From positions 1,338,001-1,402,000 of the forward strand of contig NZ_WFIY01000004.1 in the NCBI RefSeq assembly GCF_009729545.1: 64,000 bases of DNA. Direction: 5' to 3'. A program made the position numbers and the translations under genes. Positions 17,082-27,243 of this stretch are shown here, piece by piece. The DNA comes from Acidianus infernus (GTDB lineage: Archaea > Thermoproteota > Thermoprotei_A > Sulfolobales > Sulfolobaceae). Every line of letters begins with the position of its first letter. The stretch's first letter is position 1. Under the pieces are notes generated by a model. That model made no database searches. It saw only the letters and a list, made by a program, of their open reading frames with translations, and was not told where the DNA came from.

Positions 17082-17672
17082 ATGTACGAATTTACCTCAC
17101 AACTAAGTTACATCGTAATTTTTATATTAATGGTATTAGAAGGAATGAGTTTACCTATTCCAAGCGAGATTATTATGCCTCTAGTAGGTTATTATTCTTT
17201 TAAAGGATATATAAATATCGAGATTGGAATAATTTCTGGTACAATAGGCAGTTTAATAGGTTCTTTAATTGATTATTTTATTGCAGAGAAGCTTGGAATT
17301 CCATTCTTATCTAAATATGGGAAAATCTTTGGAATAGACGATAACAAACTTAACATGCTTAGCACATGGTTCGATAAATATGGAATTTTTGCAGTATTTG
17401 GCTTTAGATTTATTCCTTTATTTAGAGCGTTAATTTCCTTCCCTGCAGGTCTAGCAAGAATGAAAATGGCGAAATTCATCTTAGCAACTTTTTCTGGACA
17501 TATAATATGGAATACAGCTTTAGCACTCATTGGATATGAATTTGCTACACAATGGGAAACAATTATTAATCAGATAGAAAAACTAGGTTATATAATTGCA
17601 GGCATAATAATCCTAGTAATATTCACATATATAATAACTATACTTATAAAAAGGAGAAGAAACTTAAGATGA
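17082..17672 (+). CDS. DedA/VTT-domain membrane protein
   Basis: This 196-residue protein has about five helices and DedA family motifs: a pro-rich early segment (EGMSLPIPSEIIMPLVGYYSF), GSLIGSLIDYFIAEKLG, and the arginine-containing re-entrant stretch FGFRFIPLFRALISFPAGLARM, with GHIIWN following. DedA/VTT proteins act as lipid (undecaprenyl or polyprenyl phosphate, phospholipid) scramblases or transporters. In an archaeon a role in recycling the dolichyl phosphate used for glycosylation is plausible but inferred. A TATA-like AATTTTAAAGC lies about 27 bases upstream, fitting a leaderless mRNA. The 3' end overlaps the convergent gene by 9 bp. Confidence 0.85.
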   Translation: MYEFTSQLSYIVIFILMVLEGMSLPIPSEIIMPLVGYYSFKGYINIEIGIISGTIGSLIGSLIDYFIAEKLGIPFLSKYGKIFGIDDNKLNMLSTWFDKYGIFAVFGFRFIPLFRALISFPAGLARMKMAKFILATFSGHIIWNTALALIGYEFATQWETIINQIEKLGYIIAGIIILVIFTYIITILIKRRRNLR

Positions 17673-18608
17673 TTGTTTTTCAACTTGTAAAGGAGCACCG
17701 CAGTTAGAACAGAATTTAGCACCAGGAGAATTTATTGTACCGCATTTAGGACATTTTAGAGGAGTCTGCGGAGCACCACAGAACGGACAGAATTTTGAAC
17801 CTTCAGGAATTTCTTCCCCGCACTTCCAGCATTTGACTATTTTTGTTGACTGTTGAACCGCACGCTGAGGAGTGGGCTGTACACTGTTCTGCTGAGTAGT
17901 AGGTTGCACAGCGTTCTGAGGAACTGCTTGCTGAGGAGGATAATACTGCTGACCATACTGTTGGGGAGTATATTGTTGCGGATAGCCTTGTGGCTGACCG
18001 TAAGGCTGTGGATAGCCAGGCTGACCTACTGCAGGGGGTGGAGGTGCGGTAGATATTAACATCATTATAGTATTCATTAATTGTTCTTCATTAGCATAGT
18101 CTTGGTATAAGTGATATAAATCGAGAGCAGATGCTCCCCCTCCTAATAGTTCTACCAGCTTACTATGAAGTACATCATCTCCTAACAAGTAAGTTCCGCC
18201 TGCAGTAGCTGCTACTGTTAATAAATCTTGCATTAGGTTAGTTATCCCTGTCTCTACCATTACGAAACCTTGACCTTGACATATTCTTATAGTATAAGCC
18301 TTATTACCTGCAGTTAAATCTCCCAGCAAGCTCGTATGTTGTGCTTGTATTACTGCCATGTTTTGTCCGACCATCGGATAAGCTTGAAATCCCTGGCCCA
18401 TTAAGTACATTACTGCTTGTTGTGCTACATATTGTAAATCTATCGGATGATTTATTGGTATCATCATTTGTTTTCCTCCTAAGCCTATAGGCTGGGCACA
18501 CATAATGAAAGAATTGAAATTTTGTTGATAGTATGGATTTCCTTGCGGATAACCTTGAGGAGGATACCCTCCTTGAGGATAGTATGGATTTCCGTAAGGA
18601 TAACTCAT
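17664..18608 (-). CDS. Double zinc-ribbon protein with Tyr/Pro/Gln-rich low-complexity regions
   Basis: A 314-residue protein in four parts. The N-terminal tail is Gly/Tyr/Pro/Gln-rich (YPQGGYPPQGYPQGNPYYQQ, residues 9-28). A folded domain follows (about 33-195) with no match I know. A second Pro/Gln/Tyr-rich linker spans about 196-255. Two C-terminal zinc ribbons follow: CWKCGEEIPEGSKFCPFCG and CPKCGTINSPGAKFCSNCG. The layout resembles zinc-ribbon adaptor proteins with a sticky low-complexity arm. The central domain contains a hydrophobic stretch but no clear membrane helix. Function is unknown; the low-complexity arms could support self-association. Confidence 0.6.
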   Translation of the reverse strand: MSYPYGNPYYPQGGYPPQGYPQGNPYYQQNFNSFIMCAQPIGLGGKQMMIPINHPIDLQYVAQQAVMYLMGQGFQAYPMVGQNMAVIQAQHTSLLGDLTAGNKAYTIRICQGQGFVMVETGITNLMQDLLTVAATAGGTYLLGDDVLHSKLVELLGGGASALDLYHLYQDYANEEQLMNTIMMLISTAPPPPAVGQPGYPQPYGQPQGYPQQYTPQQYGQQYYPPQQAVPQNAVQPTTQQNSVQPTPQRAVQQSTKIVKCWKCGEEIPEGSKFCPFCGAPQTPLKCPKCGTINSPGAKFCSNCGAPLQVEKQSS

Positions 18609-18658
18609 ATGCTATTCTTTCTTGCACTAGTATTTAAAAATAGTTGAGATAAAATTCG

Positions 18659-19510
18659 CTATACATGAAATCTTCCACTTACTATATTAGATTTGTTAAT
18701 CTTCTTCTCTAACCTAGATATTAAAATTCCAAGAAACATCACGCCTATCCCTTCAATCATGCCAATGTTTACATTAACTCCCCTAAGCTCATCAACTGCA
18801 GTACTTACCGCAGGCACTGAAAAACTGAGGACAGTCACCTTTGATACTCTCTCAGTTTTTAGCATTGAGTTCCATAAGTAAAAGGAAATTCCTCCTCCAA
18901 GTACTGAAACATATAATAGATCTACTAGGAAATTTATCGAATATCTAAAGTAAAATTGAATAGGAGATAGCGTAAAAAAGATCAAAGAACCCAATAGTAG
19001 TTGTACGGCATTAATTGAAATAGCATTAAGGCCTCTCAGTTTTCTAAAATAGACTGTAAATAATGCCCAAAAGAAAGCATTTATTAGCGTTAATACTATA
19101 CCTATTAATGAAAAGTAAATTCCTAGATTTAGGGAATAAATTATAACACCGCTGAAACCTATCAAAATACCTATTACCTCAGTCTTAGTAGTCTTTTCTC
19201 TAAGTATTAACGCTGATAAAGGGATGGCAATTAATGGCATTGTGTAACTTAATACTGCAGATTCAGAGGGTTGAACGTAAAGTAATCCGTAAGCCCAAAA
19301 AGTTGTGCTTAAAGTAGTAAAAATTGAGAGAAGAAAAATATCCCTATTTAATGTCAATTGTTTAGTAAATGGTAATAATATTATTCCACCTATTAGGAAT
19401 CTTAAAGCCATAAAGAACATGGGAGACGCATAATATAACCCATCCTTAACAAATGTATAAATAAGTGAATTAATTAACACATAAGGTATAATATAATATA
19501 ACTTTACCAC
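18659..19510 (-). CDS. EamA/DMT family transporter
   Basis: A 283-residue protein with ten helices in two EamA-type halves. Motifs seen are FMALRFLIGGIILLPF in the first half, then LSYTMPLIAIPLSALILREKTTKTEVIGILIGFSGV, and the repeat half near FWALFTVYFRKLRG. Family members export metabolites or amino acids, or act as permeases of unknown substrate. It is a monocistronic minus-strand gene. Helix spacing and length are normal for the family. Confidence 0.8.
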   Translation of the reverse strand: MVKLYYIIPYVLINSLIYTFVKDGLYYASPMFFMALRFLIGGIILLPFTKQLTLNRDIFLLSIFTTLSTTFWAYGLLYVQPSESAVLSYTMPLIAIPLSALILREKTTKTEVIGILIGFSGVIIYSLNLGIYFSLIGIVLTLINAFFWALFTVYFRKLRGLNAISINAVQLLLGSLIFFTLSPIQFYFRYSINFLVDLLYVSVLGGGISFYLWNSMLKTERVSKVTVLSFSVPAVSTAVDELRGVNVNIGMIEGIGVMFLGILISRLEKKINKSNIVSGRFHV

Positions 19511-19582
19511 AACCTAAAGCTATACTGTTCAATTATATATTTATCTCATAATGAGCACTCTTCCAAAAATTCGTTTACATAA

Positions 19583-19721
19583 AATGGGGGTTAAGGAGCA
19601 GAAAGGGGAGGGATAGCCCAAGGCGTTAATGACGCTCCTCGCCAGCATTCCTCTGGGATGGTTCTCTGAGCCACTCGAATTGATGAGCCCCTTGGGAGGT
19701 AACCCTTCAGGAGGAAGTCAG
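19583..19721 (+). repeat. tnpB 3'-end remnant (family B), copy 3
   Basis: This copy starts with AAAATGGGGGTTAAGGAGCA (shared with the copy at 27244), runs through GGATAGCCCAAGGCGTTAAT, and ends with CCCTTCAGGAGGAAGTCAG. Compared with the copy at 16854 it has a central deletion of about 40 bases. Its translation, broken by stops, still shows IAQGVNDAP and RIDEPLGR. The terminal hairpin (CTTC-AGGAG-GAAG) is kept. It sits immediately downstream of the sor terminator. Confidence 0.6.
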
Positions 19722-19740
19722 ATAATATGATGTGAAAGAA

Positions 19741-19763
19741 GTACAAAAGAAAGAAAGAAAAAA
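19741..19763 (-). terminator. Poly-T terminator of sor
   Basis: Directly after the sor stop codon the minus strand reads TTTTTTCTTTCTTTCTTTTG, a T-rich run of the type that ends archaeal transcripts. There is no stem-loop. Confidence 0.6.
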
Positions 19764-20693
<930 letters not shown>

Positions 20694-20720
20694 TTTTGGT
20701 CAAAAATACATTTTCGTCTA

Positions 20721-20730
20721 CTTTTATATT
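20721..20730 (-). promoter_or_regulatory. TATA box of sor
   Basis: AATATAAAAG on the minus strand lies about 28-37 bases before the sor ATG, placing transcription start within a few bases of the start codon. A purine-rich stretch (GAAAGAAAG) precedes it as a possible BRE. Confidence 0.6.
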
Positions 20731-20874
20731 CTTTCTTTCATAAAAACTAGATAAAGTATAACTTAGCTTTAACATTACATTAACCTATATGTAAAATAGA
20801 ATATAAATATTTTGATATTTTTTCTCTACAAAAAAGAAGAATAGATTTATTTCCTGAATAAAGTAGATTAGATT

Positions 20875-21561
20875 ATGGTAGATTATTTATCGCTATTATC
20901 TTCTCAAAATCCTTACGATAGATTAGATGGCTGGTTCAAAATAGATTGGTTAATTCAGAACGGTATTGTAACTAAAGAAAAACTAATTAAAATGAAGGAT
21001 AAATTCCTCGATTTGCTAAATTACAACGATGATACAGTAAAGCTACACGCTTGGAGAATGGTACCACAATTGATTAATAAAGGAATCATAACTATTAACG
21101 ATGTTAAAAAGTACGATTTTTTGTCTCTCCTTTACGATTCTGAGGCTTGGTTACTTGTAAAAGACCTAGTAAATTCTGGAGCAATAGATATAGAAAGTGT
21201 GAAAAAAGAAAAAGAGAAATATATAGCTTTACTTAAAGGTAATGAATTAGATAGAATAGCCAGCTGGTCCCTAATTCTAGACATACTTAACCTAGGAATA
21301 ATTGATAAGAATGACGTTGAAAATAATAAGAAATATTTATTAGAACTATTTAATTTTCCAGCTTACGACATAAGGTTTAATTTACTATTCTTGATTGCTG
21401 AATTAGTAAGTAAAGGAGTTCTCTCACCTAAAGAACTCGAACCTTATGAGGAAAAGATCGAAGAAATAGTAAAGGACAAGGACTTTAGCCAATTTGTGAA
21501 AATTTACGAAAAAGACACGAGAGAACTAGAAAGTATAGGAATTCATTTTTTTAATTCCTAG
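20875..21561 (+). CDS. Alpha-helical repeat protein, about five 38-residue units
   Basis: This 228-residue soluble protein is built of about five degenerate repeats with the pattern W..(hydrophobic)..L...GII....V......(F/Y)L.LL. Examples are IDWLIQNGIVTKEKLIK, VPQLINKGIITINDVKK, VKDLVNSGAIDIESVKK, ILDILNLGIIDKNDVEN and IAELVSKGVLSPKELEP. This looks like a HEAT/ARM-like solenoid, which usually serves as a protein-binding scaffold. No catalytic motif is seen. It is followed 17 bp later by an SDR gene on the same strand, so the two are probably co-transcribed. I do not recognise a named family. Confidence 0.65.
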   Translation: MVDYLSLLSSQNPYDRLDGWFKIDWLIQNGIVTKEKLIKMKDKFLDLLNYNDDTVKLHAWRMVPQLINKGIITINDVKKYDFLSLLYDSEAWLLVKDLVNSGAIDIESVKKEKEKYIALLKGNELDRIASWSLILDILNLGIIDKNDVENNKKYLLELFNFPAYDIRFNLLFLIAELVSKGVLSPKELEPYEEKIEEIVKDKDFSQFVKIYEKDTRELESIGIHFFNS

Positions 21562-21578
21562 TCGCTTCCATTTATTTT

Positions 21579-22277
21579 ATGATTGGAATAACAGATGAAG
21601 GAGAATTAGCTAGAGCGTTAACTAATACAATTGACGATGAATTCATATTTATAGACTCTCCAAAGAAAGTTTATGAAACTAAGCCTGAAATAGTTATACA
21701 TACTCTGGAGGATAATTCAAATAATGCTTCAATGTGGAATTTAAATACGTGGTTCGCAATAAATATAGCCAAAGCTGCGAATAAAATAGGCTCTTTAAAC
21801 GTTTACTTCTCAACGTTCATGATATATGATGGAAAAAGGGGATATTATTCAGAAACTTCAACGCCAAGTCCTTTAAATTATTATGGAATGACTAAGTTAG
21901 TAGGAGAAACTGCCATAGCTTCACTCGGCAACTATCTCATTTTAAGACTTGGTGCAGTTTATTCTCCATCTTATAGGGGCATTTTATTTCATATCATTAA
22001 AGCATTAATAAAGAAGGGAATAGCCAAATGCAATACTAACCTTTATTTATCACCAATTTCAGTAAAGGACGTAGCTTACGCTGTAAAATACCTTTTAAAG
22101 AAGGACGCAAGGGGAGTCATAAACTTAGCAGGAAAAAGGTTTTCTGAGTACGATATTTGCAGAAAGTTTTCAGACGATTACGGCGGATTAATTATACCAG
22201 TAGAAGGAAAATATTTCGATTTTTCCTTAGATAATTGGCTATTGAGAAGTTTCGGCTTAAAAATAGATGGAATTTAA
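21579..22277 (+). CDS. NAD-dependent epimerase/dehydratase-like (RfbD-like SDR), degenerate N-terminus
   Basis: A 232-residue extended-SDR protein resembling dTDP-4-dehydrorhamnose reductases. It has PEIVIHTLE (beta-strand/NAD region), YFSTFMIYDGKRGYYSE, the catalytic YYGMTK (Y-x3-K), ILRLGAVYSP and INLAGKRFSEYDI. The usual N-terminal GxxGxxG nucleotide loop is reduced to MIGITDEGELARAL, so cofactor binding may be altered. The protein is shorter than typical RfbD (about 290). It could act in nucleotide-sugar synthesis or be a divergent non-catalytic relative. It converges on the UDG gene with an 18-bp gap. Confidence 0.65.
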   Translation: MIGITDEGELARALTNTIDDEFIFIDSPKKVYETKPEIVIHTLEDNSNNASMWNLNTWFAINIAKAANKIGSLNVYFSTFMIYDGKRGYYSETSTPSPLNYYGMTKLVGETAIASLGNYLILRLGAVYSPSYRGILFHIIKALIKKGIAKCNTNLYLSPISVKDVAYAVKYLLKKDARGVINLAGKRFSEYDICRKFSDDYGGLIIPVEGKYFDFSLDNWLLRSFGLKIDGI

Positions 22278-22294
22278 TTAGGGTCATCAGATAG

Positions 22295-22939
22295 CTATGA
22301 TGCCTTAGATAATTCGTAAGCTTTCCTCACAACTTGCATGAAAGACTCCCAGGTAAGTCTTCCAGTCTTGGTATTCTGCGCGCTAGGATGGTAACTTCCA
22401 ACGATTTTCTTTCCTTCAATGTCATAAATTACGCCGTGAGAAAATTTACATTTTTCATTAAAAACCATGCAAACTGAATCAAAAGCTATTTTACCTAGAG
22501 CTAATATCACTTTAAGATTTCTTAAGGACATTATCTCCTTTCTTAGGAAATAATTACAGTTTAGAATCTCTTCCCTTAAAGGCTTATTCTTAGGAGGAGC
22601 ACATTTTACTGCATTAGTTAAATAAACTCCTCTAAGGATCAAGTTATCTTCTCTCCTTAAGGAGAACTCTAGATTTGATAATCCTAGTTCATAAAGGGCC
22701 TTAATTACCCATTTACCGGATTCATCGCCAGTAAATACTCTGCCAGTTCTATTTCCGCCATGTGCTGCAGGGGCTAATCCTACAATAAGTAAGCTTGCAT
22801 TTTCATCGCCGTATCCTGGTAGAGGTTTTCCCCAATATTCCCAGTCTCTAAATCTTTTCACCTTTATTTTACCTATCATTTCAGAATATTGCCTAAGTCT
22901 AGGACATTTATAGCAAGATATGATCTCCTCGTCAAACAT
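22295..22939 (-). CDS. Uracil-DNA glycosylase, family 5 (UDGb)
   Basis: This enzyme removes uracil, and in this family also hypoxanthine and other deaminated bases, from DNA, a frequent lesion at high temperature. Motif 1 is GLAPAAHGGNRTGRVFTGD, the family 5 form without the polar Asp/Asn of other UDGs, and motif 2 is HPSAQNTKTG. Four cysteines suited to a 4Fe-4S cluster are present: CYKCPRL near residues 9-12, VKCAPP near 112 and ILNCNYF near 127. The 214-residue length is normal. It is divergent from the membrane-protein gene at 22986, with a 46-bp gap. Confidence 0.92.
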   Translation of the reverse strand: MFDEEIISCYKCPRLRQYSEMIGKIKVKRFRDWEYWGKPLPGYGDENASLLIVGLAPAAHGGNRTGRVFTGDESGKWVIKALYELGLSNLEFSLRREDNLILRGVYLTNAVKCAPPKNKPLREEILNCNYFLRKEIMSLRNLKVILALGKIAFDSVCMVFNEKCKFSHGVIYDIEGKKIVGSYHPSAQNTKTGRLTWESFMQVVRKAYELSKAS

Positions 22940-22985
22940 TGCTCATACGAATATACTTATTAGTTATTATTAAGAATATTTTATC

Positions 22986-23483
22986 ATGCATATTTTGAGT
23001 AAGATAGGATTGATAGTGCTCGTTATAGGGATAATATTGGCGGGAGTAGGCTTTTATGAGTTTTCTTCGCTGATTAATGAAATGGAGCCGGTAATAGAAC
23101 TTCACGGAGCACAAAGAATTATCCTTGGACCGTACCAAAACTATACAATTCCTGTTTCACCTTCTCCAGGGAAAATTATCGCGTTTGCTTATAATTCTAC
23201 CTCACCCATATATGTAACTCTACCTTCCAGCTTTACTAACTCTACTCCAATTTCTACAGCAGAGAGAGTATATTTGTCTCCTACTGGTGATGTATCAGGG
23301 GTTATTGAATTTCAAAACCCTTCAAATTCATCAATAATAGTATATTACGTTCTAAAGTATATTGAAGTTTCTAGTATAGACGTCTATTCTTTAGTATTTG
23401 TCCTCTTAGGAGCATTATTATTTATTGTAGGAATTATTATTGCTATAATAGGGTTAATATTAGGGAGAAGAAAGAGAACCTAA
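22986..23483 (+). CDS. Small membrane protein, extracytoplasmic domain between two TM helices
   Basis: A 165-residue protein with an N-terminal helix (about residues 5-27), an exposed beta-type domain of about 100 residues with several N-x-S/T sequons, a strong C-terminal helix (about 135-158) and a basic tail GRRKRT. The topology suggests both ends are cytoplasmic and the domain sits outside. Similar two-helix proteins are common and uncharacterised in Sulfolobales. No function can be assigned. Confidence 0.6.
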   Translation: MHILSKIGLIVLVIGIILAGVGFYEFSSLINEMEPVIELHGAQRIILGPYQNYTIPVSPSPGKIIAFAYNSTSPIYVTLPSSFTNSTPISTAERVYLSPTGDVSGVIEFQNPSNSSIIVYYVLKYIEVSSIDVYSLVFVLLGALLFIVGIIIAIIGLILGRRKRT

Positions 23484-23487
23484 ATTT

Positions 23488-25251
23488 TCATTTTAAATAT
23501 TTAGTAAACCACCATATTTTCTTATAAAGCCTATCAATCATATTTTTAGGTTTTCCTCTCCTAGCGTGCTCATGAGAATCACCAGGATACCTTTCTAATA
23601 CTGTAGGGACTCCGTTCATTTTCAATGCCATAAAGAACTGTTCTGCTTGCTCTATTGGACATCTATAGTCTTCTTCACCGTGGATTAACATGGTTGGCGT
23701 CTTTACGTTCTTAACATAATAAATTGGAGACATTCTCATTAATTTCTCAATATTTTCCTGCTTCCAAGGATCATCAATTCCTGCCTCTATTGCATTAAAC
23801 CAAAAGCCTATATCACTAGTCCCACACATGCTAACTAAGTTGGATATACTCCTTTCAGCAATTGCTGCAGAAAACATATCTGTCTGAGTAACTATCCAGT
23901 TTGTCATATATCCGCCATAAGAACCTCCAGTAACGCCCAATTTTCCTTTAAGGTTATATTTTTCAATTACTTTTTTAGTAAAATTGATTATATCCTGCAT
24001 ATCTTTCCCACCCCAGTCTCCTACACACGCCTTCGCAAAATCTTCTCCATAGCCTTGACTTCCCCTAGGATTGCAATATACTATGTTAAATCCATTAGAT
24101 GCAAAGAATTGAAACTCTATAAAATATCCATAGCCGTAAGCAGCGTGAGGCCCACCATGGATAAACAAAATCGTTGGATTATCTGGATTAGTAATTATAG
24201 CCCAACCTTGTATTTCGTCATTAATCTCCTGCGGTTCTATTCCTTCTACTCCAGGATTAGGGTCATAATCCTCCTTATAATGAAGAATCGAAGGTTTAGT
24301 GGGAGTCGTGTAAAAATACGCTATATCTTCCTTGGTATTAACATCAAAACCTCTAACTACTATTTTACCTTCAGTTATTTGCTCTGCCTTATCACTTATT
24401 TTATAAATCTGAACTTCTCCTTTAACTTGACCAAGAGAATAAATAACATCGTTCACAAAGTAAATTCTAGTTTTTGCTCCGTCAAACAAGTCTGTTAATA
24501 CGTCACCTCCGCAAGTATTGCCGCAGAGAAAACTCTTGTCCTCCTCTGGAAGTATTATTTCCTCTACTGCCCAAGGCGCCCTACCTTTTCTATGGCCTAA
24601 GTAAGCTATTTGACCTTTTTCGTTCATAGCCACGGCGTTTACTATTCCTTCTCCTTGAGTTATTCTCCTCATTTCCCCATTAGATAAATCGATTTCGTAA
24701 ACGTCTGAAAGACCTATATCATCATTCTCCTTTGTTGCAGAAATTACAACTCTTTTACCGTTCGTAGCTACTCCAGTAACGTCAAAGTCCCCACTAATTA
24801 TTTTCTCTAATTTTGTCGAAAACAAGTAAAGAGCTTGCCTAGTCCTTAAAAGCCCTCTACTGTCAAATCTGTACTTAAGTTTCGTGGCCTCAAATGGTGC
24901 GCTCTTGTCTACTTTATCCTCTCCTAGGATAAGTATTCCTTTATTATGGAATGCATAATCTGAGATTTTACCTAAGCAAAGAAGTTTTTCTTCTTCTCCA
25001 TAAGGAGATTTCCTGAATAAACAAACTTCTTTTTTGTTCTTATGTCCTTTAATTTCTTTAACATAATATAAATATTCGCCATTAAATCTAGGTAAGCTTA
25101 CTTTTCCTTCAATTATTTTTCTTTTATTTAGTAAAATTGCCGATCTATACTCATACTTTTCTATCCAAGTTTCTACATGAAGTAAATCTCCTTCATTATT
25201 TAATTTTACATCAGATATGAGTTTTATTGAATAGGCTTCCTCTGGTGTCAT
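23488..25251 (-). CDS. S9 family prolyl oligopeptidase / acylaminoacyl-peptidase-like
   Basis: A serine peptidase with an N-terminal beta-propeller (about residues 1-320) and a C-terminal alpha/beta hydrolase domain. The nucleophile is in TGGSYGGYMTNW, the Asp in HGEEDYRCP and the His in GDSHEHARRG, the complete S9 triad in order. The oxyanion segment is FIHGGPHAAYG. These enzymes trim short peptides or N-acylated residues in the cytoplasm. I chose ATG 25251 (MTPEEAYSIKLISDV). The ATG at 25314 would add a hydrophobic run (MLNAFLLSIFIM) inside the end of the upstream helicase gene, unlike family members. The helicase gene ends at 25277, 26 bp before this start. Confidence 0.85.
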   Translation of the reverse strand: MTPEEAYSIKLISDVKLNNEGDLLHVETWIEKYEYRSAILLNKRKIIEGKVSLPRFNGEYLYYVKEIKGHKNKKEVCLFRKSPYGEEEKLLCLGKISDYAFHNKGILILGEDKVDKSAPFEATKLKYRFDSRGLLRTRQALYLFSTKLEKIISGDFDVTGVATNGKRVVISATKENDDIGLSDVYEIDLSNGEMRRITQGEGIVNAVAMNEKGQIAYLGHRKGRAPWAVEEIILPEEDKSFLCGNTCGGDVLTDLFDGAKTRIYFVNDVIYSLGQVKGEVQIYKISDKAEQITEGKIVVRGFDVNTKEDIAYFYTTPTKPSILHYKEDYDPNPGVEGIEPQEINDEIQGWAIITNPDNPTILFIHGGPHAAYGYGYFIEFQFFASNGFNIVYCNPRGSQGYGEDFAKACVGDWGGKDMQDIINFTKKVIEKYNLKGKLGVTGGSYGGYMTNWIVTQTDMFSAAIAERSISNLVSMCGTSDIGFWFNAIEAGIDDPWKQENIEKLMRMSPIYYVKNVKTPTMLIHGEEDYRCPIEQAEQFFMALKMNGVPTVLERYPGDSHEHARRGKPKNMIDRLYKKIWWFTKYLK

Positions 25252-25276
25252 TATAAAAATAGATAAAAGGAAGGCA

Positions 25277-27085
25277 TTAAGCATTTCTAATCCATTGCGT
25301 ATCAAAGAATTCATCTTTAGATTTCGAGAGCTCTTGGTAATTTGAAAAACAGAATCTTATAAAATCGACAATTTCTTCTCCCTTTTTTCCTCCTCTTATA
25401 ACTCTCCTATAAGACCTCATAAGCCTCATAATAAAATATGAAGGCTTACTCAAATCTTCGCTAATTAGAGAATAAGTAGAAAGATTATAAATTATTTCAG
25501 ACGATTTCCTAATACTTTCTGCAATATCGTCGGTTGAAATAACTTGTGGCACAGTTAAAGAATAATAAAACCAAGTTGAAGGCTCTAGGCTTTCTCCAAC
25601 AGTAAAATATGTATATTTACCGAAACTTCCCCTCAAGGATTTTACTAAATCTAGGAAAATGGAATTACCTTTTCTTAATATTTCTCCTTCATTAACTTTT
25701 CTGCTAAAGTATTCGTCTACGAAGAAGGAATATATAAAAGAGTAGTATAATGCCCTTGCTAGAGGATTTCCTTTTTTATCAAATTTTATTATTAGCTTAA
25801 GCAAATTCATACCTTTCTTCGGAACCATTTCATAAGCAAATACTTTACCTAGGGGAGTTACTTTACCTTTCTGGATAGCACCTATATTTTCAAGGAATGA
25901 TAAGGAATCTTTTATCTTTGAAGGAGAATACCTATATCCATATCTTGCCAAGAGCAAAGGATCTAAACCGCTGTAAATCCACCTTAATACTGTTTGTGGA
26001 TAATCTAAGGGCTCTGGAACCCTTCCAAAGTCCTTTTTTAACGCTTTATTAACTATTTTTACTTCATCAGGTTCTGCAAAGATTAAAGCCAAACCTTTTT
26101 CTGAATAACCTGGCCTTCCGGCTCTTCCAATAACTTGGGCAACTGTTGACGGTTCTACGTAAGTTCTCAAAGCCGCGAATCTCTTTAACGCTAAAACTAC
26201 TACTACATCTACGTTAGTATTTATACTAAGAGCTAAAGTGTCGGTTGAAACTATTACCTTGTACTGGTTATTTTCACTCCTCATGTCGTCCTCTATCTTT
26301 TTTCTAACTTCTATCGGCAAACCTGCATGATGAAAAACTGCAGATACATGAAGTTCCTTCTCTATTAATTTAGATATTTCCTCTGCGGATCTCCTAGTAT
26401 TAGTGTAAACTAGTATTTGCTTATAATTTTCTAATTTAAGTTCCCCTTTCTTAACGTAATTTATGAATTCTATTGCCTTATTTAAATAGTAATTTTCACT
26501 CCTCTTCTGAGAAACTCTTACTATTTTTACGTCTATATTTACGGGCCTTTTATCGTTACAAATAACCTTTGCCTCTAGATATTCGGAAAGCGAATCTACA
26601 TCTGGCATTGTTGCGCTAAGTAATATAATATTAATTTTACCACCAAATTTCTCCCTAAAGAACTTATAATATGCTAAAAGCTCTTGAAGGGTGCAATTTC
26701 TTCCTTCTGAGAGGAGCAAATGCGCTTCATCAATAACTAAAAGCGAATTAGAAAAGAGAGAAGGATAAGAGATCATTTGTTGTAAAAGCCTTTCATAACT
26801 AGTTACAATAATTTTCTTTCTCCAGACTTCTTCCGCATTAAAACTATCTTCGAGTCTGGCATCACTATCGTCTCTTCCTACGTAATTAGTAAAAAGTGAA
26901 AGTTTAGTGTAAACTTCTCTAATAGCCGCCTTTGTAGGCATTGCAAATACTACCTTATTATAAACATTTTGTTTTAACGCGTACTTTATTACAGAGAAAG
27001 TTTTACCTGAACCAGTAGGGGATATAACCATTAATGGCTGGTAAGAGTCTAAAGCCTTAATATCAAGCTTAACAAAATTGCTCAT
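25277..27085 (-). CDS. Ski2-like superfamily 2 DNA/RNA helicase
   Basis: This 602-residue SF2 helicase has Q-like/motif I SPTGSGKT, motif II DEAH, motif III SATMP, motif IV region ILVYTNTRRSAEEI, motif V VSTDTLALSINTNVD and motif VI QVIGRAGRPGYSEKG. A winged-helix-like and helical C-terminal part follows (about residues 370-602). This is the Ski2/Hel308 group, but it is about 100 residues shorter than Hel308 and its motif II is DEAH, so it is probably a Sulfolobales paralogue. It may act in replication-fork processing or RNA turnover. It is the upstream gene of a possible two-gene unit with the S9 peptidase. Confidence 0.85.
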   Translation of the reverse strand: MSNFVKLDIKALDSYQPLMVISPTGSGKTFSVIKYALKQNVYNKVVFAMPTKAAIREVYTKLSLFTNYVGRDDSDARLEDSFNAEEVWRKKIIVTSYERLLQQMISYPSLFSNSLLVIDEAHLLLSEGRNCTLQELLAYYKFFREKFGGKINIILLSATMPDVDSLSEYLEAKVICNDKRPVNIDVKIVRVSQKRSENYYLNKAIEFINYVKKGELKLENYKQILVYTNTRRSAEEISKLIEKELHVSAVFHHAGLPIEVRKKIEDDMRSENNQYKVIVSTDTLALSINTNVDVVVVLALKRFAALRTYVEPSTVAQVIGRAGRPGYSEKGLALIFAEPDEVKIVNKALKKDFGRVPEPLDYPQTVLRWIYSGLDPLLLARYGYRYSPSKIKDSLSFLENIGAIQKGKVTPLGKVFAYEMVPKKGMNLLKLIIKFDKKGNPLARALYYSFIYSFFVDEYFSRKVNEGEILRKGNSIFLDLVKSLRGSFGKYTYFTVGESLEPSTWFYYSLTVPQVISTDDIAESIRKSSEIIYNLSTYSLISEDLSKPSYFIMRLMRSYRRVIRGGKKGEEIVDFIRFCFSNYQELSKSKDEFFDTQWIRNA

Positions 27086-27243
27086 TACCCTTATTACTAG
27101 ATATTCAAACTTTAATTACTATTTCCTCATTTTTGGAGCATAACCAAAAATTATAAACAAACTGTTGGTTTCTTCCTTTTTATAAAATATTTATAACAAA
27201 ACCTCATTTTTTAGCAAAATATAAAACAAAAAATACAAAAATG

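Noticed and set aside
19583..19721. TGATGA and CTGA motifs in family B copies suggested box C/D RNAs
   Set aside because: The spacing and the 140-180 bp length do not fit a C/D guide RNA, the motifs are not in the right order in all copies, and one copy translates as a TnpB tail.
24055..24498. Plus-strand frame inside the S9 peptidase gene
   Set aside because: It is an opposite-strand shadow of a long, motif-complete peptidase.
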